Positions 9,301 through 21,544 of a stretch of DNA of 64,000 nucleotides are shown here, in pieces. The position numbers were made by a program, and so were the translations under genes. Source of the DNA: Euonymus europaeus (taxonomy: Eukaryota; Streptophyta; Magnoliopsida; Celastrales; Celastraceae); NCBI GenBank assembly GCA_963580455.1, contig OY756966.1, forward strand, positions 24,617,001 to 24,681,000, in the 5' to 3' direction. The notes beneath the pieces were generated by a model that made no database searches, was not told where the DNA came from, and saw only the letters and a program-made list of their open reading frames with translations. The number at the start of each line of letters is the position of its first letter. Position 1 is the stretch's first letter.

Positions 9301-11048
9301 TGTAACAACCCAACCCGTAAAGGTCAATTTATTACCCCCTACGAGTGGTGCTACTCCTTATACCATAAATTCATCACCCAAATCAACTATTGACCTAATT
9401 AATTTCTCTGTCAATTACTGTAAATAAAATGGTCCACGAATCATTAAGTACGAAATATCCATTAACAAAACGTCATCACATATTTAATCACCAACAATAA
9501 CTCCGTTATACTTACTCAATATCAAACTTGTGGTACACCACTTATTATAAAAACCAAACATAAACCCTACTCCAAAATACGATACTTAAGAAATTTATTC
9601 CACTAACTACTTCTCGGAAAGCCACCTCTACATGAGCATCTTACTGGGGGTCCGCACCATCACCATCTACAGCAAATTCCACATACTCATCTTCACCTGC
9701 GTCACGGAACACAATGAGCCAAAGCCCAGCAAGTAATATTTTTATGCATGGATGCACATGAGCTTCTGTATTACAAACCATAGTCCTTTTAAATATATAT
9801 AATCTATAGTAGGGCCCCTAACTCTAGTAATCTGCTACAGAGCAACCGGTCGGGATTTCCTTTCATTATTCTTCCTTAGAACAATTCAGGTGCATAGACT
9901 TTATTCCTCTTCTTTTCTTTTCTTTTCTTTCCGTCACAACTCCGTAAGTCTTATCATTAATCTCAACAGTACACCCTCCCTGTAGCAGATTTACTAGGTT
10001 TATAAAAATATTTTCTCCATTACATTACCTTTCAGTATGATATGCCATGTCATGCATGAATTGCGTAATTAAATAAACAATAGTAATACTTCAACGTATA
10101 AACTTTTCCATACATATACATAAATTCGTAAATCACCAATCATAAACATCCAATACACACATAACGTCAAAACAACACAACCAATAATCGGGTTCCGCGA
10201 CTCAGTTGAAATATTACTTACCTGACACTCTGCTGTATCTCCCACTATTTTTCTTTTGTTATATTAGCTCCTGAAATTCATAATAACAAAACATATATCA
10301 TCAATTTATTAATTTATTTAATTATATATATATATATTTCAGTCAACCCTCCCTGGTCAACCGGGTTGCCACCCGAACGGGTCGGGTTGACCCGGTGGAC
10401 CCTCCCTCTTTCCCTCACGTGGCAGACCCGTTTGACTAAGAATCGGGTTGTCGCCGTTCCGGAGGCGGTGACGTACACGCCGGACCTCCCCTTGAAGTCC
10501 ATGCTCCGACGAGTGTAATGGTGGTGACGGTTACCTGAACGGTGACCGGGTTTGCTCGAATCGAGAGAAAACCAGTGCGGTGGCCGTGTTCTTCCTCCCG
10601 CCGTATCTCGGTGGTTCCTCCTCCGTTGCGTACGAAACCACCACCGTTGAACTCGTCTGGCCGTCCTCTTCACACCGACACCAGTCTCGCCGGGAACCGT
10701 CGCCTCTCCTCCAAACTCAGTTTCCGTCGCCGTCACTCTCTCTCTCCCTCTCTCGCCCGTTGATTTTAGGGTTGTGTCGAGATTCGTGCCCTTTTGTATT
10801 ATTTTATTTGAACCTAGTTTTGACTCTTTTACCCTCAGCATTCTACACCCTTTCCTTTTACGAACCCTATATTGGTACAACGTTTTCATTTCAATTTCTA
10901 ATTTCCTAATAATTTACTTTAATTCCAACATCGTCGACCCCCGTAAATATATAATATTAACACCCCTTTATTACACAATTTCATATTAAATTTCCATTCC
11001 GTATTATTCTACTGTATCACACAGTTATCTAAGGACCCGGGTATTACA
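9301..11048. mobile_element. Solo LTR, 1748 bp, with 5-bp target duplication GATTG
   Basis: The block starts TGTAACAACCC and ends GGGTATTACA, matching inverted LTR ends, and is flanked on both sides by GATTG (9296-9300 and 11049-11053). There are no internal coding domains. The middle contains a GC-rich stretch (10330-10770) whose chance frames encode nothing recognisable. Large LTRs beginning TGTAACA-type ends with a GC-rich centre are common in Del/Tekay chromoviruses, which I suggest with low confidence. The element was presumably lost by recombination between two LTRs. Its insertion splits the leader of the minus-strand copia copy. Confidence 0.88.
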
Positions 11049-11053
11049 GATTG

Positions 11054-11685
11054 GGAGCTCACATCGGACAGATTGAGCAGAGCAGGGAATGGTGAGCAGA
11101 GCAAGGAATGGTGAGCTAGTAATCTCATCAGAGATGCCGAATAGACCGAGCAAAATAAGAATGGAGATGTCGGATTGTGGCACCAAACCCAAGAGCAGAT
11201 CATGAGCACTAAGAACCAAAAGTCTCACATTGAACAAATAGGACACATCGGAGCAGCACATAAACATTTGTGCAGACTGGAAAGCATCGGATCACGAGTC
11301 AACAATCACTAGAAGCTCACCCACGAACCTCTCCTAGACTGAATCATGAGTCAACACTCACTGGAGTAACCAAGAACGAAGCTTGCGTTGAGTAGGAAAG
11401 ATCGAGAACCATTTTAACTAGAACAAACTCGGATGGAAGGTGACCAGATGAATCGTAACCTGCACAATAGAGTTGTTTCATGCAAAGCACCAAAAACCAG
11501 ATACGGGAGCACCGAAATTGAAGCCTGAGCATCGATGAACCAGAACCTAACCAAGTCACGATCAACCAGGAAGAGTAGTGCAACTTAGTTGAGATGAACC
11601 AGATGCTTGCGACTAGGCAGAGCACCAGAACAATCTTAAGCTAGAAGTGGAAGCATACCAACGCAGCCAAAAAGCTCCAATACCA
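11054..11685 (-). other. Copia untranslated leader, continuation beyond the solo LTR
   Basis: Contains no domain. At 11671-11685 the minus strand reads TGGTATTGGAGC, a degenerate initiator-tRNA primer-binding site next to a TG...CA repeat at 11686-11855. I infer this is the leader of the copia copy whose gag lies at 8416-9295. Confidence 0.5.
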
Positions 11686-11855
11686 TGTTAAAACTCTGTA
11701 TTTCTTATTATTTTCAGTAGATGCACTACACTTATATAGATACAGAAGTATGGCTACTCAATTACAGAAGTATGGGATAACAGAAGTATGTATACTCAAT
11801 TACAGAAGTATGGAGTATACAGAAGTATGGTATGGGGCAGACGTATGGGATAACA
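11686..11855 (-). repeat. Candidate short copia LTR (about 170 bp)
   Basis: Starts TGTTAAAACTC and ends GGGATAACA, giving TGTTA/TAACA ends, and directly abuts the primer-binding-site-like sequence on its left. It contains about six imperfect copies of ACAGAAGTATGG. No second copy is visible, so the boundary rests on the ends and the adjacent PBS alone. Confidence 0.5.
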
Positions 11856-12034
11856 TTTGCTCACATAAACATTCCTTTAGAACATATAATCCTAATTTTC
11901 GGACAACAATTAGGACATAGATTTTTGAAAACTAAACATCAAAATTTCTCATCCATGTCTTCATGAAAAATATTCATCAAAACGTATATTAAGTCTCGGT
12001 AAAATTGTGACTTAATCGAAGTTTATTTGATATA

Positions 12035-12983
12035 GGGATAAGTATCGAAAAAGCCCCCGAATTTTGCGTTTTGGGTCATTTTGGCCCCTAAACTTTTTTT
12101 CGGGCCAAAATGACCCCTCAACTTACAAGAATGGGCCACGTTAGCTCCTCGAGGCAATTTCCGTTAAATATTGCTGGCGTGACCGTTAGTTCGATGACGT
12201 GTAATTTTTAGTTATTTAGAAATGAGGCAAATGAGCCCTTGTACTTTGAAAAATGGGGCAAATGAACCCCTATACCTTGAAAAATGGGTCAGGTAAACCC
12301 TCAAAGTTATGAAATATGGTTCAATAACAACATTTTAGTTTCTATTTTCTAATAACAACATTTTAGTTTCTATTAAAGGGTTAATACGGATCGTGGGAGG
12401 ACCTTTGCATCTTTAAAATCGATGCACCAAAATTGTTAAAAATAATTTTGAAAAAAACCATAATATATACTCGAGAAAGCCCACGCTAATGGGGCATTTA
12501 AAAATTGTTTCGCTCTTGGGAAATCCATGTTATTATGCTAAATATTATATATTATGGTTTTTTTTTTCAAAATTATTTTTAACAATTTTGGTGCACTGAT
12601 TTTAAAGATGCAAAGGTCCTCCCATGATCTATATTAATCCTTTAATAGAAACTAAAATGCTGTTATTGGAAAATAGAAACTAAAATATTATTATTGAACC
12701 ATTTTTCATAACTTTGGGGGTTTACTTGACCCATTTTTCAAGGTATAGGGACTCACTTGCCCCATTTTTCAGAGTACAAGGGCTCATTTGCCCCATTTCT
12801 AAACAGCTAAAAATTACATGTCATCGAACTAACGGCCACGTCAGCAATATTTAACGAAAATTGCCTCTAGGAGCTAACGTGGCCCATTCTTGTAAGTTGA
12901 TGGGTCATTTTGGCCCGAAAAAAGGTTTAGGGGCCAAAATTACCCAAAACGCAAAGTTTGGGGGCTTTTTCGATACTTATCCC
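12035..12983. mobile_element. Foldback Mutator-like element, 949 bp, 9-bp target duplication
   Basis: Arms 12035-12469 and 12546-12983 are inverted copies of one another over almost the whole element (GGGATAAGTATCGAAAAAGC at the left end, its complement at the right end), leaving a loop of about 76 bases. The direct flanks are TTTGATATA on both sides (12026-12034 and 12984-12992). A 9-bp target duplication with very long terminal inverted repeats is diagnostic of non-autonomous MULEs. There is no coding capacity. Confidence 0.93.
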
Positions 12984-12992
12984 TTTGATATA

Positions 12993-13960
12993 AAACAAAG
13001 AGATAAGTTTACAATCTAGTTAAACACTTCAATGAAATCTTGAGTAAATTTCAATTTCAATAATTTCACAATCAAACTCATATCTTAGATCATATAATCA
13101 AATAGAGTAGCATGATAGCAAACATCAAAATAAAAATGTAGGACCTTTGATCCAACACTTCACTCCAGAAAACAGATCGTATAAACTATGAACATTGATT
13201 TAAAAGGCCCATAGGGTCCAAACTTTACATTAATTTGCAAAGATATCTGAGCCCATAGTCATAGTAGTTGATTTCACTTTTATCTCCAAATATCTGTATT
13301 ATTTTTTCCCGATTTATCCACTGTGTTGGAACGTCAGTGATGTGTGAGTGATTAACTCGATTAAATTAATGAAGAAGCTGAAGGATGTATTTGAGTTTCG
13401 GGGGTAAGATGCATGCAACATCTTATCTTTTACTTCAAAAAAACAAGTCCAGGCCATAAAGATTATATGAGTCCGTATATTTTCTAATCAAGCGGTGATT
13501 TGTACTCCTAATCTTACAACCAGAAGGACCAGTGCTCGGGATTGTTCCATTCCAAATAGGGTGACAACCTCATATTGTGAAGAAAGCCTGCAACGTGCTA
13601 CCTGGTAGGCGCAACAAGGAAAACATATGCTCATGGCGTCAACTATGAACAGAACAGGAGGTTAAGCTTCACGTAGGGTCTAGTTTTCACTTGGAATTGG
13701 CCCAAAAACAGGCTAACATGCCTGACCCATTTGATTTTCTGCTCTTACTGAGTTAGCCATTATCTATTATGGTCGGGCCTAAAAAGAAAAATTGATGATC
13801 ACCAGCACAGACTTTTTTTTTTATTATTTTAAAAAAAGGAGATTATTTCATAAAGAATAGCTTTTCTTTGGGAGCTCACAAATGGAGACTAGACCGAAAC
13901 CATTCAAAATGAAAAGACAAACGAGAAACTACTTCCTAATTCTAATTCTTAGAATATCCA
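12993..13960. other. Intergenic, nothing recognised
   Basis: No coding, RNA or repeat signal beyond short A/T runs. The T-rich run near 13811 may be the poly(A) end of the minus-strand LINE remnant that follows. Confidence 0.4.
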
Positions 13961-13970
13961 TCTTATCCAT

Positions 13971-14340
13971 TTAAATGAAACATTTAGCTTTGGCTGGCAG
14001 ATCATCGTACATGTAATAATTCCGCGAAGCTTGAGAATTAGAAGCAATGGAAGCCAAAGCATCAACACAATAATTCAACTCCCTATAGGCATGAGAAAAT
14101 TGAATTTGCAAATTAGAGCAACAACTTAGAATGCTTCTTTTAAAATATATCAACCGCAAGGACATTCACATATATCATATAACACATTAATAAGAGTCAA
14201 AGAATCAGATTCAATGATCAAATTGTGATATCCTAAGTTGGCAGCCAAATTTATACCATAAAAAATGGCTTTCATTTAAGTAAAAGTAACAGAGTTGAAT
14301 CCATAGTAAAGATCATACAATAGAAAATATGAGTAATTCC
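13971..14340 (-). pseudogene. LINE-type RNase H domain remnant
   Basis: Minus frames read KAIFYGINLAANLGYHNLII then ESDSLTLIN, and after a stop and frame change FSHAYRELNYCVDALASIAS. This is the plant retroelement RNase H pattern: a Glu-containing helix, ESDS and a late HxxRExNxxxDxLA motif. Stops interrupt it. The T-rich stretch at 13811-13840 on plus would be its poly(A) tail. Confidence 0.62.
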
Positions 14341-14344
14341 GGCC

Positions 14345-15140
14345 ACAAGAAGATGATAATTTGAATTTGCCTTAATTGACGTGGGCCTTTAGGACAACTA
14401 TTAGACGTATTGGGCCTTGAATTCTTGCTTATGAGTATACAAACATTATCCTTAAGTGAAGTATCTAATTACCCTAAGACAAGAACAAGCTTATTCAAGT
14501 CAATATCAGCTACATATCTATGAAAGCATCCTTACATCGCCTAGCCAGTATATTCCATCTATCTGATTGATTTCTAATAAATAGTAATAAAGTAGGTTGT
14601 ATGAAATAAATTAATGATCAATTAATGGGCTTCCAAGTGCAAGAGCTCTCCAGTCTCCATTAATTCCAGGTTGTGGAAGGGAAATAATTACAATATCCAT
14701 CAGTGTTGGTGGGCCATCCAAATTTAACAAGATTCACTGTCAATCTAGGCTGGACTGACGAGGAGGAGGTCGCAATTGGACATATATGGTTTGATTGGTT
14801 TTCGATGGGAAAACTGAAATCAAATAAGGTTTGGTTGGTTTGTGGTACACTCCGATCCATTCTTGACTATTAGCGCTCACTTGGATTTATATAACAAAGA
14901 CAAAAATCTCCAAAGTTCGACATAAATTGTAGATATATAGTAAACTTTGAGCATGACTTGATAGCTAGGATGTAATTAATTAACTATGATTTATATATGT
15001 AACTGCACGGAGAATATACATATATATATATATATCAACTAACATGTTACATGTTTGTGATAAAATAAACGTTTTGATGATGATGACCACGATGAAGGGT
15101 ACTTTAATTTGGCATTTTTATTGTGCATAAATAGATATGT
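14345..15140. other. Intergenic, nothing recognised
   Basis: AT-rich, with a (TA)n run at about 15018-15036. No gene signal. Confidence 0.35.
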
Positions 15141-15149
15141 TCTAATGAG

Positions 15150-15191
15150 ATCCCACATCGGGCAAGTGTTGAGTGGTTCATGAGTTTATAA
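15150..15191 (+). promoter_or_regulatory. USE-like box plus TATA box
   Basis: ATCCCACATCG at 15150-15160 matches the plant small-nuclear-RNA upstream element, and TTTATAAAG follows 25 bases later, a spacing like Pol III U6/U3 promoters. No recognisable U-RNA starts downstream, so it may instead belong to a retroelement LTR that carries the same motif. Confidence 0.3.
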
Positions 15192-15246
15192 AGGGGTTGG
15201 TTATTGGATTTAATTTTTGTCTCTTCATTTGTTGATTGTGGATAAT

Positions 15247-15712
15247 GTTGGATTAAATTATCAAATGGACTAATGTGATCTAGTTAATCTATGTATTGCT
15301 CATTTAAGTAGACAATCTATGATGTATAAAGAAGTGATTAGACTCAAATTATTCTAGATTATGGAAATGAGCTAATCTTAGTGACTAATGTTTATGGGTA
15401 GCCAAAAACAATGCTATTGGGTTTTCATGCTTAAGCCCAATACAAGTAAGCATTGGGCCTTCACTTTACAAGTATGGTATACATACCAATTTGGCATGTG
15501 TTGGTAGGTGTGGGGAAAAAAAATATCTTACCTCTTGGAAAAGTGAAGCACATCTCCTTCTCTTCTACGTTTTCTACTTTATCTTCACTGTTTTGCTCGT
15601 TTGTTTTGTTTCTTGATTTTGCTGGTTTTGTTTTGATCTTGCTGGAGCATAAATTGGAGGAACGCATACATGGCTTTGGTACCAACTTCTAGTGTTGCTG
15701 GGAGTTCTTCTA
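15247..15712 (+). other. Possible retroelement leader and gag start
   Basis: TGTTGGATTAAATTATC at 15247 resembles a copia LTR start. An ATG at 15671 opens MALVPTSSVAGSSSTSG before a GTATG that could be a splice donor. Nothing further downstream supports a gene. Confidence 0.2.
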
Positions 15713-15719
15713 CAAGTGG

Positions 15720-18700
15720 TATGTTCTCTTTATATTTAAAGGGTATATATACATATATGCTGATTCTTGTATGATTGAGTGTAGTATCTAGTTAGCTAAA
15801 GATCAAAAGTCATGAACTACACACATTTATGCTACTGTGATAGAGAGAAGTTCATGCGTGTGTGTATGTCTAGTTTCATGTAATGGAAAGATTTAATTCA
15901 ATATCATGTTCTGGACAGATTTAGCTTAATAGATAATTCATGGTGAATTTCAATGGTCAAAAGGGAAATCAAGTATAAGTATTAATAATTAATTAAATAT
16001 TAAGTTGAATTGCCTTCCTAAGTACATGGTGATCTTAGGCATGCATGCTTGACCTTGAAGAGATCAGCTTTTACCTCAAGAATTATATATCCTTTTATAC
16101 GTTAAGGATATAGGGTTTAGGCATATCTACGATCGATAATCACTAGTCCTCATCTACTAAATCAACACATTATTCAGGTCAATATGAATGGTTGCAATTA
16201 CTAGATAAAAGAAACGAACCAATTAGTCAGCCATCTTTAGTATAGAAGAAAACGAAAGTAACACACACACACACAACGTACGGACTGCTAGCGCAATAGC
16301 ATTGAATTGACCCTCTGCATATATGGTTCCAATTAAGTACTTGCTCCTCCGAGTGGTGTACCCTTGCATGCATCACTTCTTATTCAAGCATTAATCGCAC
16401 AATTGAGAAGTCGCAAGGATATAAAGATAGATAGATATAAACAGCACCAAGTACACGAAACATCATCGATCGATCCAAGTTGAATTTTCTTCGGCGAAGT
16501 CTAATTCCATTGCGACTTTTTCATTAACATGCTATTTACGGCGGCTATTTTGATTGGAAGTATTAATTCTATTAAATAAGCCAATGAGGGTAGTTTTCTT
16601 TGACCTCCAAAGTGAGGTCCAAGAGAAGGGGCCTAGGTCATTGAAGAAAGGAAGAAAAATGGTCCATAACTATGTCTCCCAGGAAGTATGTGAAGAATGA
16701 ACTAATAACGTGAGATAGCATGTTACTTGCTTGTCACCGATTGACCATTGTCTTCAAAATGGTCCATTGAGCCTATATATATTCTCTACTTAGCATACAT
16801 TATAATTGCTAATATAAATATGAATTTGTTTTGTATGTACATTTTGTTTTTGATATGGTGGTGGGGGCATTTAAAAGAGGGTTTCACATGCAATAAAACC
16901 CTATTTCTACTACAAAACCACGTGGCCCCTCCCAATCATTCAATTCTTTGATCCTCTCAAGTGATTAAAACAGTGATTAGTATATCCCCAATTTGAGAAG
17001 TTGAATGATAATGGTATCAATTAATAACCCTAGTATAAGCCAAAATATGTTGTGCCGCGCGCCGTGGAAGGGTACCAATTCGTTTCGAGTCTTGGAGTTT
17101 ATCGACAGAACAATAATTTCTGATTCCAATGGAGGGTGTAGAAATGCCCAGCCTTGTCTGGGATTTCTAATCGTGTCAAATGCTCTCAAAGATTGCATCA
17201 ATCACATCATTCTAGCTATCTGGGAGACCTCATTAATATACATGGCATGGTAAGGAGGAACTAACGCAGGGGCCACTTAAGCATTTGATTTTGGCTTCAT
17301 GGAGCTTTCAAGAAATTACTTATGTGTGTATGTACAAAAAAGAAAGAAAAAAAATTATATTATGGCTTCAATCAGCATCCCCATCTTTTAAGATAGCTAC
17401 TGCTGTAGTTCTCAATATTGCACTACTATCACTTTCAAGTCTTTGATCATGACAACTTCTTAACGTTTCATAATGGATCGATCGCTATTGGTAAATCGGA
17501 GGTCCACAGGCTAACTCTACTGCATAGTGGTCTATATATATGTGTGCTTTTAGTACTTCCTGATCAAGTAATAGATGATTAATTTATTTATTATGAGAAG
17601 TAAGAAGATCCCAATTATAAGACGGTTTATATATTTAGTACTCAAGAGCTCTGGTAGTTCTAAAATCTAATTAAAGGAACTAAGGAGCTCTTGTGTTCTA
17701 TACTCCTTATCAAAAGGTGATCAACTTGCTGGGAAAATGAAAAGAAGAAGAAGAAGAAGGAATTAACGACAGAGGATCGGAAAATAGAAGGAACAAGATG
17801 GATAGTGAATGTTTTCAGTACTCTTTCTTTCTAGGGTTACTTCAATGCATGTGTGTATGTGAGTGACCCAACAAATCCGCAACAAAACCCAGAAAGGATC
17901 AAGAAAAAGTAATATGTGATGATGCGCTGTCCCTCACTTTTGTTGAATCAAATGTACTAAATATATAACAAAAGTAAGAATAGACGGCCAAAAAGAGCAC
18001 TAAAATGGACCTTTCAAATATTGGGAGTTGATTTCCCCTACCACCTAACCCACCTACCTTCCCATCATAGTTCATCTCCTCCTATTATTTTCTTAATATT
18101 TTTGTAACCTAGAAAGGACTTCTTCACAATTACTTCAAGTGATCTAGGATTTACTCATTAGTATTCGTCTTTAATTATGCTTCAATAACCAATCTTATTT
18201 ACAACAAATTAAATCTGGTAGCCAAAACTGAGGGCGGACGATTGGTTACGAGTTGGTAGTTTTGCTTTTCACTATGACATTATATTCCCCATCAATATTC
18301 ACTACCGTTTGTGCTAATTGAAGACTGTTATCATCAAGCACGAAGATATTATCATTTTAGGTCAAGTTACTTACAATTGTAGGTATGTAGTCCATTAGTT
18401 TGCTAGCTAGGACCCTATACTTGGGAACACACTTAATAGAGAAACTTTGTTATATTTGAACAAAAGAACAACAACAAAAGAAGCAAAGCCACCCAAACCC
18501 CATCAAGTAGTAGAAAGTATGACTCATTTTCACTTCGCTATTTATTGCCATTTTTCAATGATTTTGTTGTTTTACAACTTGCATCTTGGTTTGAACCCGT
18601 CAAAATCAATTCTACATTGGTGGATAATATTCAAGAAGAACAAACTTGTTTTTTAATTCCAATGAAACTGCCTATACATTTTTGTAACATATCTATGAAT

Positions 18701-19470
18701 GCCTTGTTTCCACTAGAAATAAATTCTCTACCTTAATTTGACTTGAACGAACAAAAAAAAATACAAATCAGAATGAAAGAACAAAGACTACAAAGGTTGC
18801 GATGATTTTTTGTTGGAAAAAAAAGCAAAATTAAGGAGAAATGAGAGGTTAAAGAAGGAGAAATTAATGGCCGACATAGGTTTGATGGGTCGAATGGTAC
18901 AAGGGAGCATTTGGACCCTCCTTGCAAACTCTTTAGGAGTCCAAAATTTGTATTGGGGACTTTTGTGGGTCCATTCAATTCCCTGCTATTCTCAATCAGA
19001 AAATTTGCTGTCGGTGTGGCTTATTCATTAATCACACATGCAGTCGCACTTGGGTTTTTGTTTCTCAATTTTGTTCTCCATAAATAAAATCCCAAAAACA
19101 ATTCAAGACATTTGGATGAATCCCACGCGAGTATGTTGCTGGTGGATCACACTTAATATGACCCTAATTATTTTTGTGATAATTTATGAATGAATGAATT
19201 AGAAGAGTGTATATATATACATATATATATATATATATCTATGGGTGAAGGACACATTATATTTATATATATATATATATACGTCGCATCTTATTTTTAT
19301 GTAATGAAATTATTATGGAAACCGTGATGTGTCCGAGGGACGGTGCTGAAAAGCGCGTAGAAGTAATAAGAGTTCGATAATATAAAGTATAGTAGTATTA
19401 GAAAATGAAAATGCTGTCTCCACGGTCAAAAGTGCCTTTCTCAAGCTGTCGTGGCTTTGGTCGCTGGTTA
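15720..19470. other. Long gene-poor region upstream of the ACC synthase gene
   Basis: Apart from simple repeats ((AC)n at 16262, GAA at 17746, (TA)n at 19211 and 19263) I see no gene. Short open frames at 16748, 17005, 18447 and 18810 have no recognisable motifs. The last kilobase probably contains ACC synthase regulatory sequence. Confidence 0.4.
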
Positions 19471-19478
19471 AAGAAGGC

Positions 19479-19488
19479 ACTATATAGA
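19479..19488 (+). promoter_or_regulatory. TATA box of the ACC synthase gene
   Basis: CTATATAGATG lies about 140 bases before the start codon, within a suitable distance of a leader that begins near 19510 and is free of upstream ATGs in a good context. Confidence 0.55.
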
Positions 19489-19621
19489 TGGCAATAGACT
19501 TGTCCAGTACAACAGCACCAACCCAAAAAACCACCAATTCCATTCCATCCAAATCCTTCGAAACACTGATCCTTTCTCTTTCTCAATTCTCGAAATTAAT
19601 TGTGGCAATTCAATCACAGAA

Positions 19622-21242
19622 ATGAAGTTGCTGTCTACCAAAGCCACGTGCAACTCTCATGGCCAAGATTCGTCATACTTCCTCGGATGGCAGGAATATG
19701 AGAAGAATCCATACCATGAAATCAACAACCCCAACGGCATCATTCAGATGGGTCTTGCAGAAAATCAGCTCTCGTTCGATCTTCTTGAGTCATGGCTCGC
19801 AAAGAACCCTGACGCTGCTGGGTTCAAGAGAGATGGTCAGTCCATATTCAGAGAGCTCGCTCTCTTCCAAGATTATAACGGTCTCCCAGCCTTCAAAAAT
19901 GTAAGCTCCCTCCTTCTCTCTCTCTCTCTCTCTCAATATCTACGTATTGGTATGCAAAAATTTCTAATTAGACTTTGAAAATTACTTGCAGGCATTGGTG
20001 GAATTTATGTCCGAAATAAGAGGCAACAAAGTCTCCTTTGATCCCAACAAGATAGTCCTCACTGCCGGTGCAACCAGTGCCAATGAGACCCTCATGTTTT
20101 GTCTTGCTGAACCCGGCGACGCATTTCTTCTTCCAACACCATACTATCCGGGGTATGTAAATCGTAAATATTCATTTAAATATTAATGTTTGGATGTCAA
20201 GTCCTGCACGTGTCTTTTGCATGAAATGTACGTTACTAATGATCTTTCTTTATTACTTTGATTGTGTTGCAGTTTTGATAGAGATCTCAAGTGGCGAACC
20301 GGGGTTGAAATTGTACCAATTCATTGTACAAGCTCCAATGGCTTCCAAATTACTGAACCAGCTCTCCAACAAGCCTACCAAGAAGCACAACAACATAACT
20401 TGAGAGTCAAAGGCGTTCTTGTCACCAACCCATCTAATCCACTAGGCACATCGATGACTCGAGCTGAACTTAATCTCCTCCTCAACTTCATCACTGCAAA
20501 AGAGATTCATCTCATAAGTGACGAGATTTATTCGGGAACCGTTTTTAACTCTCCGGGGTTTGTGTCTATCATGGAAGTACTCAAGGAGAGAAAATGTGAC
20601 AACATTAGTACTAGTCAAGTATGGAACCAAGTTCATATTGTGTATAGTCTCTCAAAAGACCTTGGTCTCCCCGGCTTTCGAGTTGGCGCAATCTACTCCA
20701 ACGATGAGATGGTTGTAGACGCAGCGACAAAGATGTCAAGTTTCGGCCTCATTTCCTCACAAACTCAGTATCTTCTCTCTGCAATGCTATCCGATAAAAA
20801 GTTTATAAAGAAGTACACAAAGGAGAACCAAAAGAGGCTTAAACAAAGACATCAAATGCTTGTCTCGGGTCTTGACAATGCTGGCATAAGCTGTCTTAAA
20901 AGCAACGCTGGCTTGTTTTGCTGGGTTGACATGCGACATCTCTTGAGATCCAACACTTTTGATGCGGAGATTGAGCTATGGAGAAAGATTGTCTATGATG
21001 TTCGCTTGAACATCTCTCCTGGCTCTTCCTGCCATTCCACAGAGCCAGGGTGGTTTAGAGTTTGCTTTGCCAACATGTCCGAAGAAACACTAGGCCTTGC
21101 AATGGGAAGATTGAAGACATATGTGGACTCCATCACAATTAATAGCAACAACCACCGTAACACCAAAAGTTCTAGAAGAAGATCACTGACAAAGTGGGTT
21201 TTCCGGCTATCGTTCGACGACCGTGATCCTGAAGAACGATAG
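19622..21242 (+). CDS. ACS: 1-aminocyclopropane-1-carboxylate synthase, type 2 (three exons)
   Basis: This PLP enzyme converts S-adenosylmethionine to ACC, the committed step of ethylene synthesis in the cytosol. Exons are 19622-19900, 19992-20152 and 20273-21242 with GT-AG introns and intact phases, giving 469 residues, a normal length. Family boxes are present: [20 protein letters not shown] near residue 31, [35 protein letters not shown], and [14 protein letters not shown] with the PLP lysine at about residue 275. The C-terminus RRRSLTKW followed by [15 protein letters not shown] (455-469) is the degron recognised by ETO1/EOL BTB proteins, plus a CDPK-type serine at about 451. That assigns it to type 2 (Arabidopsis ACS4/5/9-like) and predicts control of protein turnover. 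No lesion is seen. The first ATG of the frame fits the family start. Confidence 0.97.
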
Positions 21243-21249
21243 TCTGGTG

Positions 21250-21435
21250 TCTCGAGTTTTTTTTTTTTTTTGCCAAATATTTGTTTTTGGCTGATTATCT
21301 TATTTTAATTTAAAAAAATATATTGTAGAAACTAGAAAGTGCACTCTGTCCCATGTGGATTAGAAGTGGCTCTAGCTTTGTCTAAACAATTTGTCAAGTT
21401 TTCCTGCCAAGAGAAAATCTTCTCCAATTCTTTTA
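21250..21435 (+). other. Presumed 3-prime UTR of the ACC synthase gene
   Basis: T-rich sequence with a poly(T) run at 21259-21273. A clear polyadenylation signal is not distinguishable from the AT-rich background. Confidence 0.3.
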
Positions 21436-21459
21436 AACACACACACACACACACTCACA

Positions 21460-21501
<42 letters not shown>

Positions 21502-21541
21502 GATACGGATACGCTCTCTCTCATATATATGATACGGATAC
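21436..21541. repeat. Compound microsatellite (CA)n(CT)n(TA)n and a short direct repeat
   Basis: CA dinucleotides run into CT and then TA from 21436 to 21501, followed by ATATATGATACGGATACG repeated twice about 32 bases apart. Confidence 0.9.
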
Positions 21542-21544
21542 GGT

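Noticed and set aside
10314..10909. Overlapping open frames on both strands with Arg-rich products
   Set aside because: They lie in the GC-rich centre of the solo LTR, have no domain and mirror each other on opposite strands.
15150..15240. A U6 or U3 snRNA gene
   Set aside because: No conserved 5-prime end or box sequence of a known U-RNA follows the USE/TATA pair.
16748..17253. Short open frames and a local hairpin near 17143 (GAAATGCCCAG / CTGGGATTTC)
   Set aside because: No recognisable motif, no splice context, and the stem is too short and imperfect to support an RNA gene.
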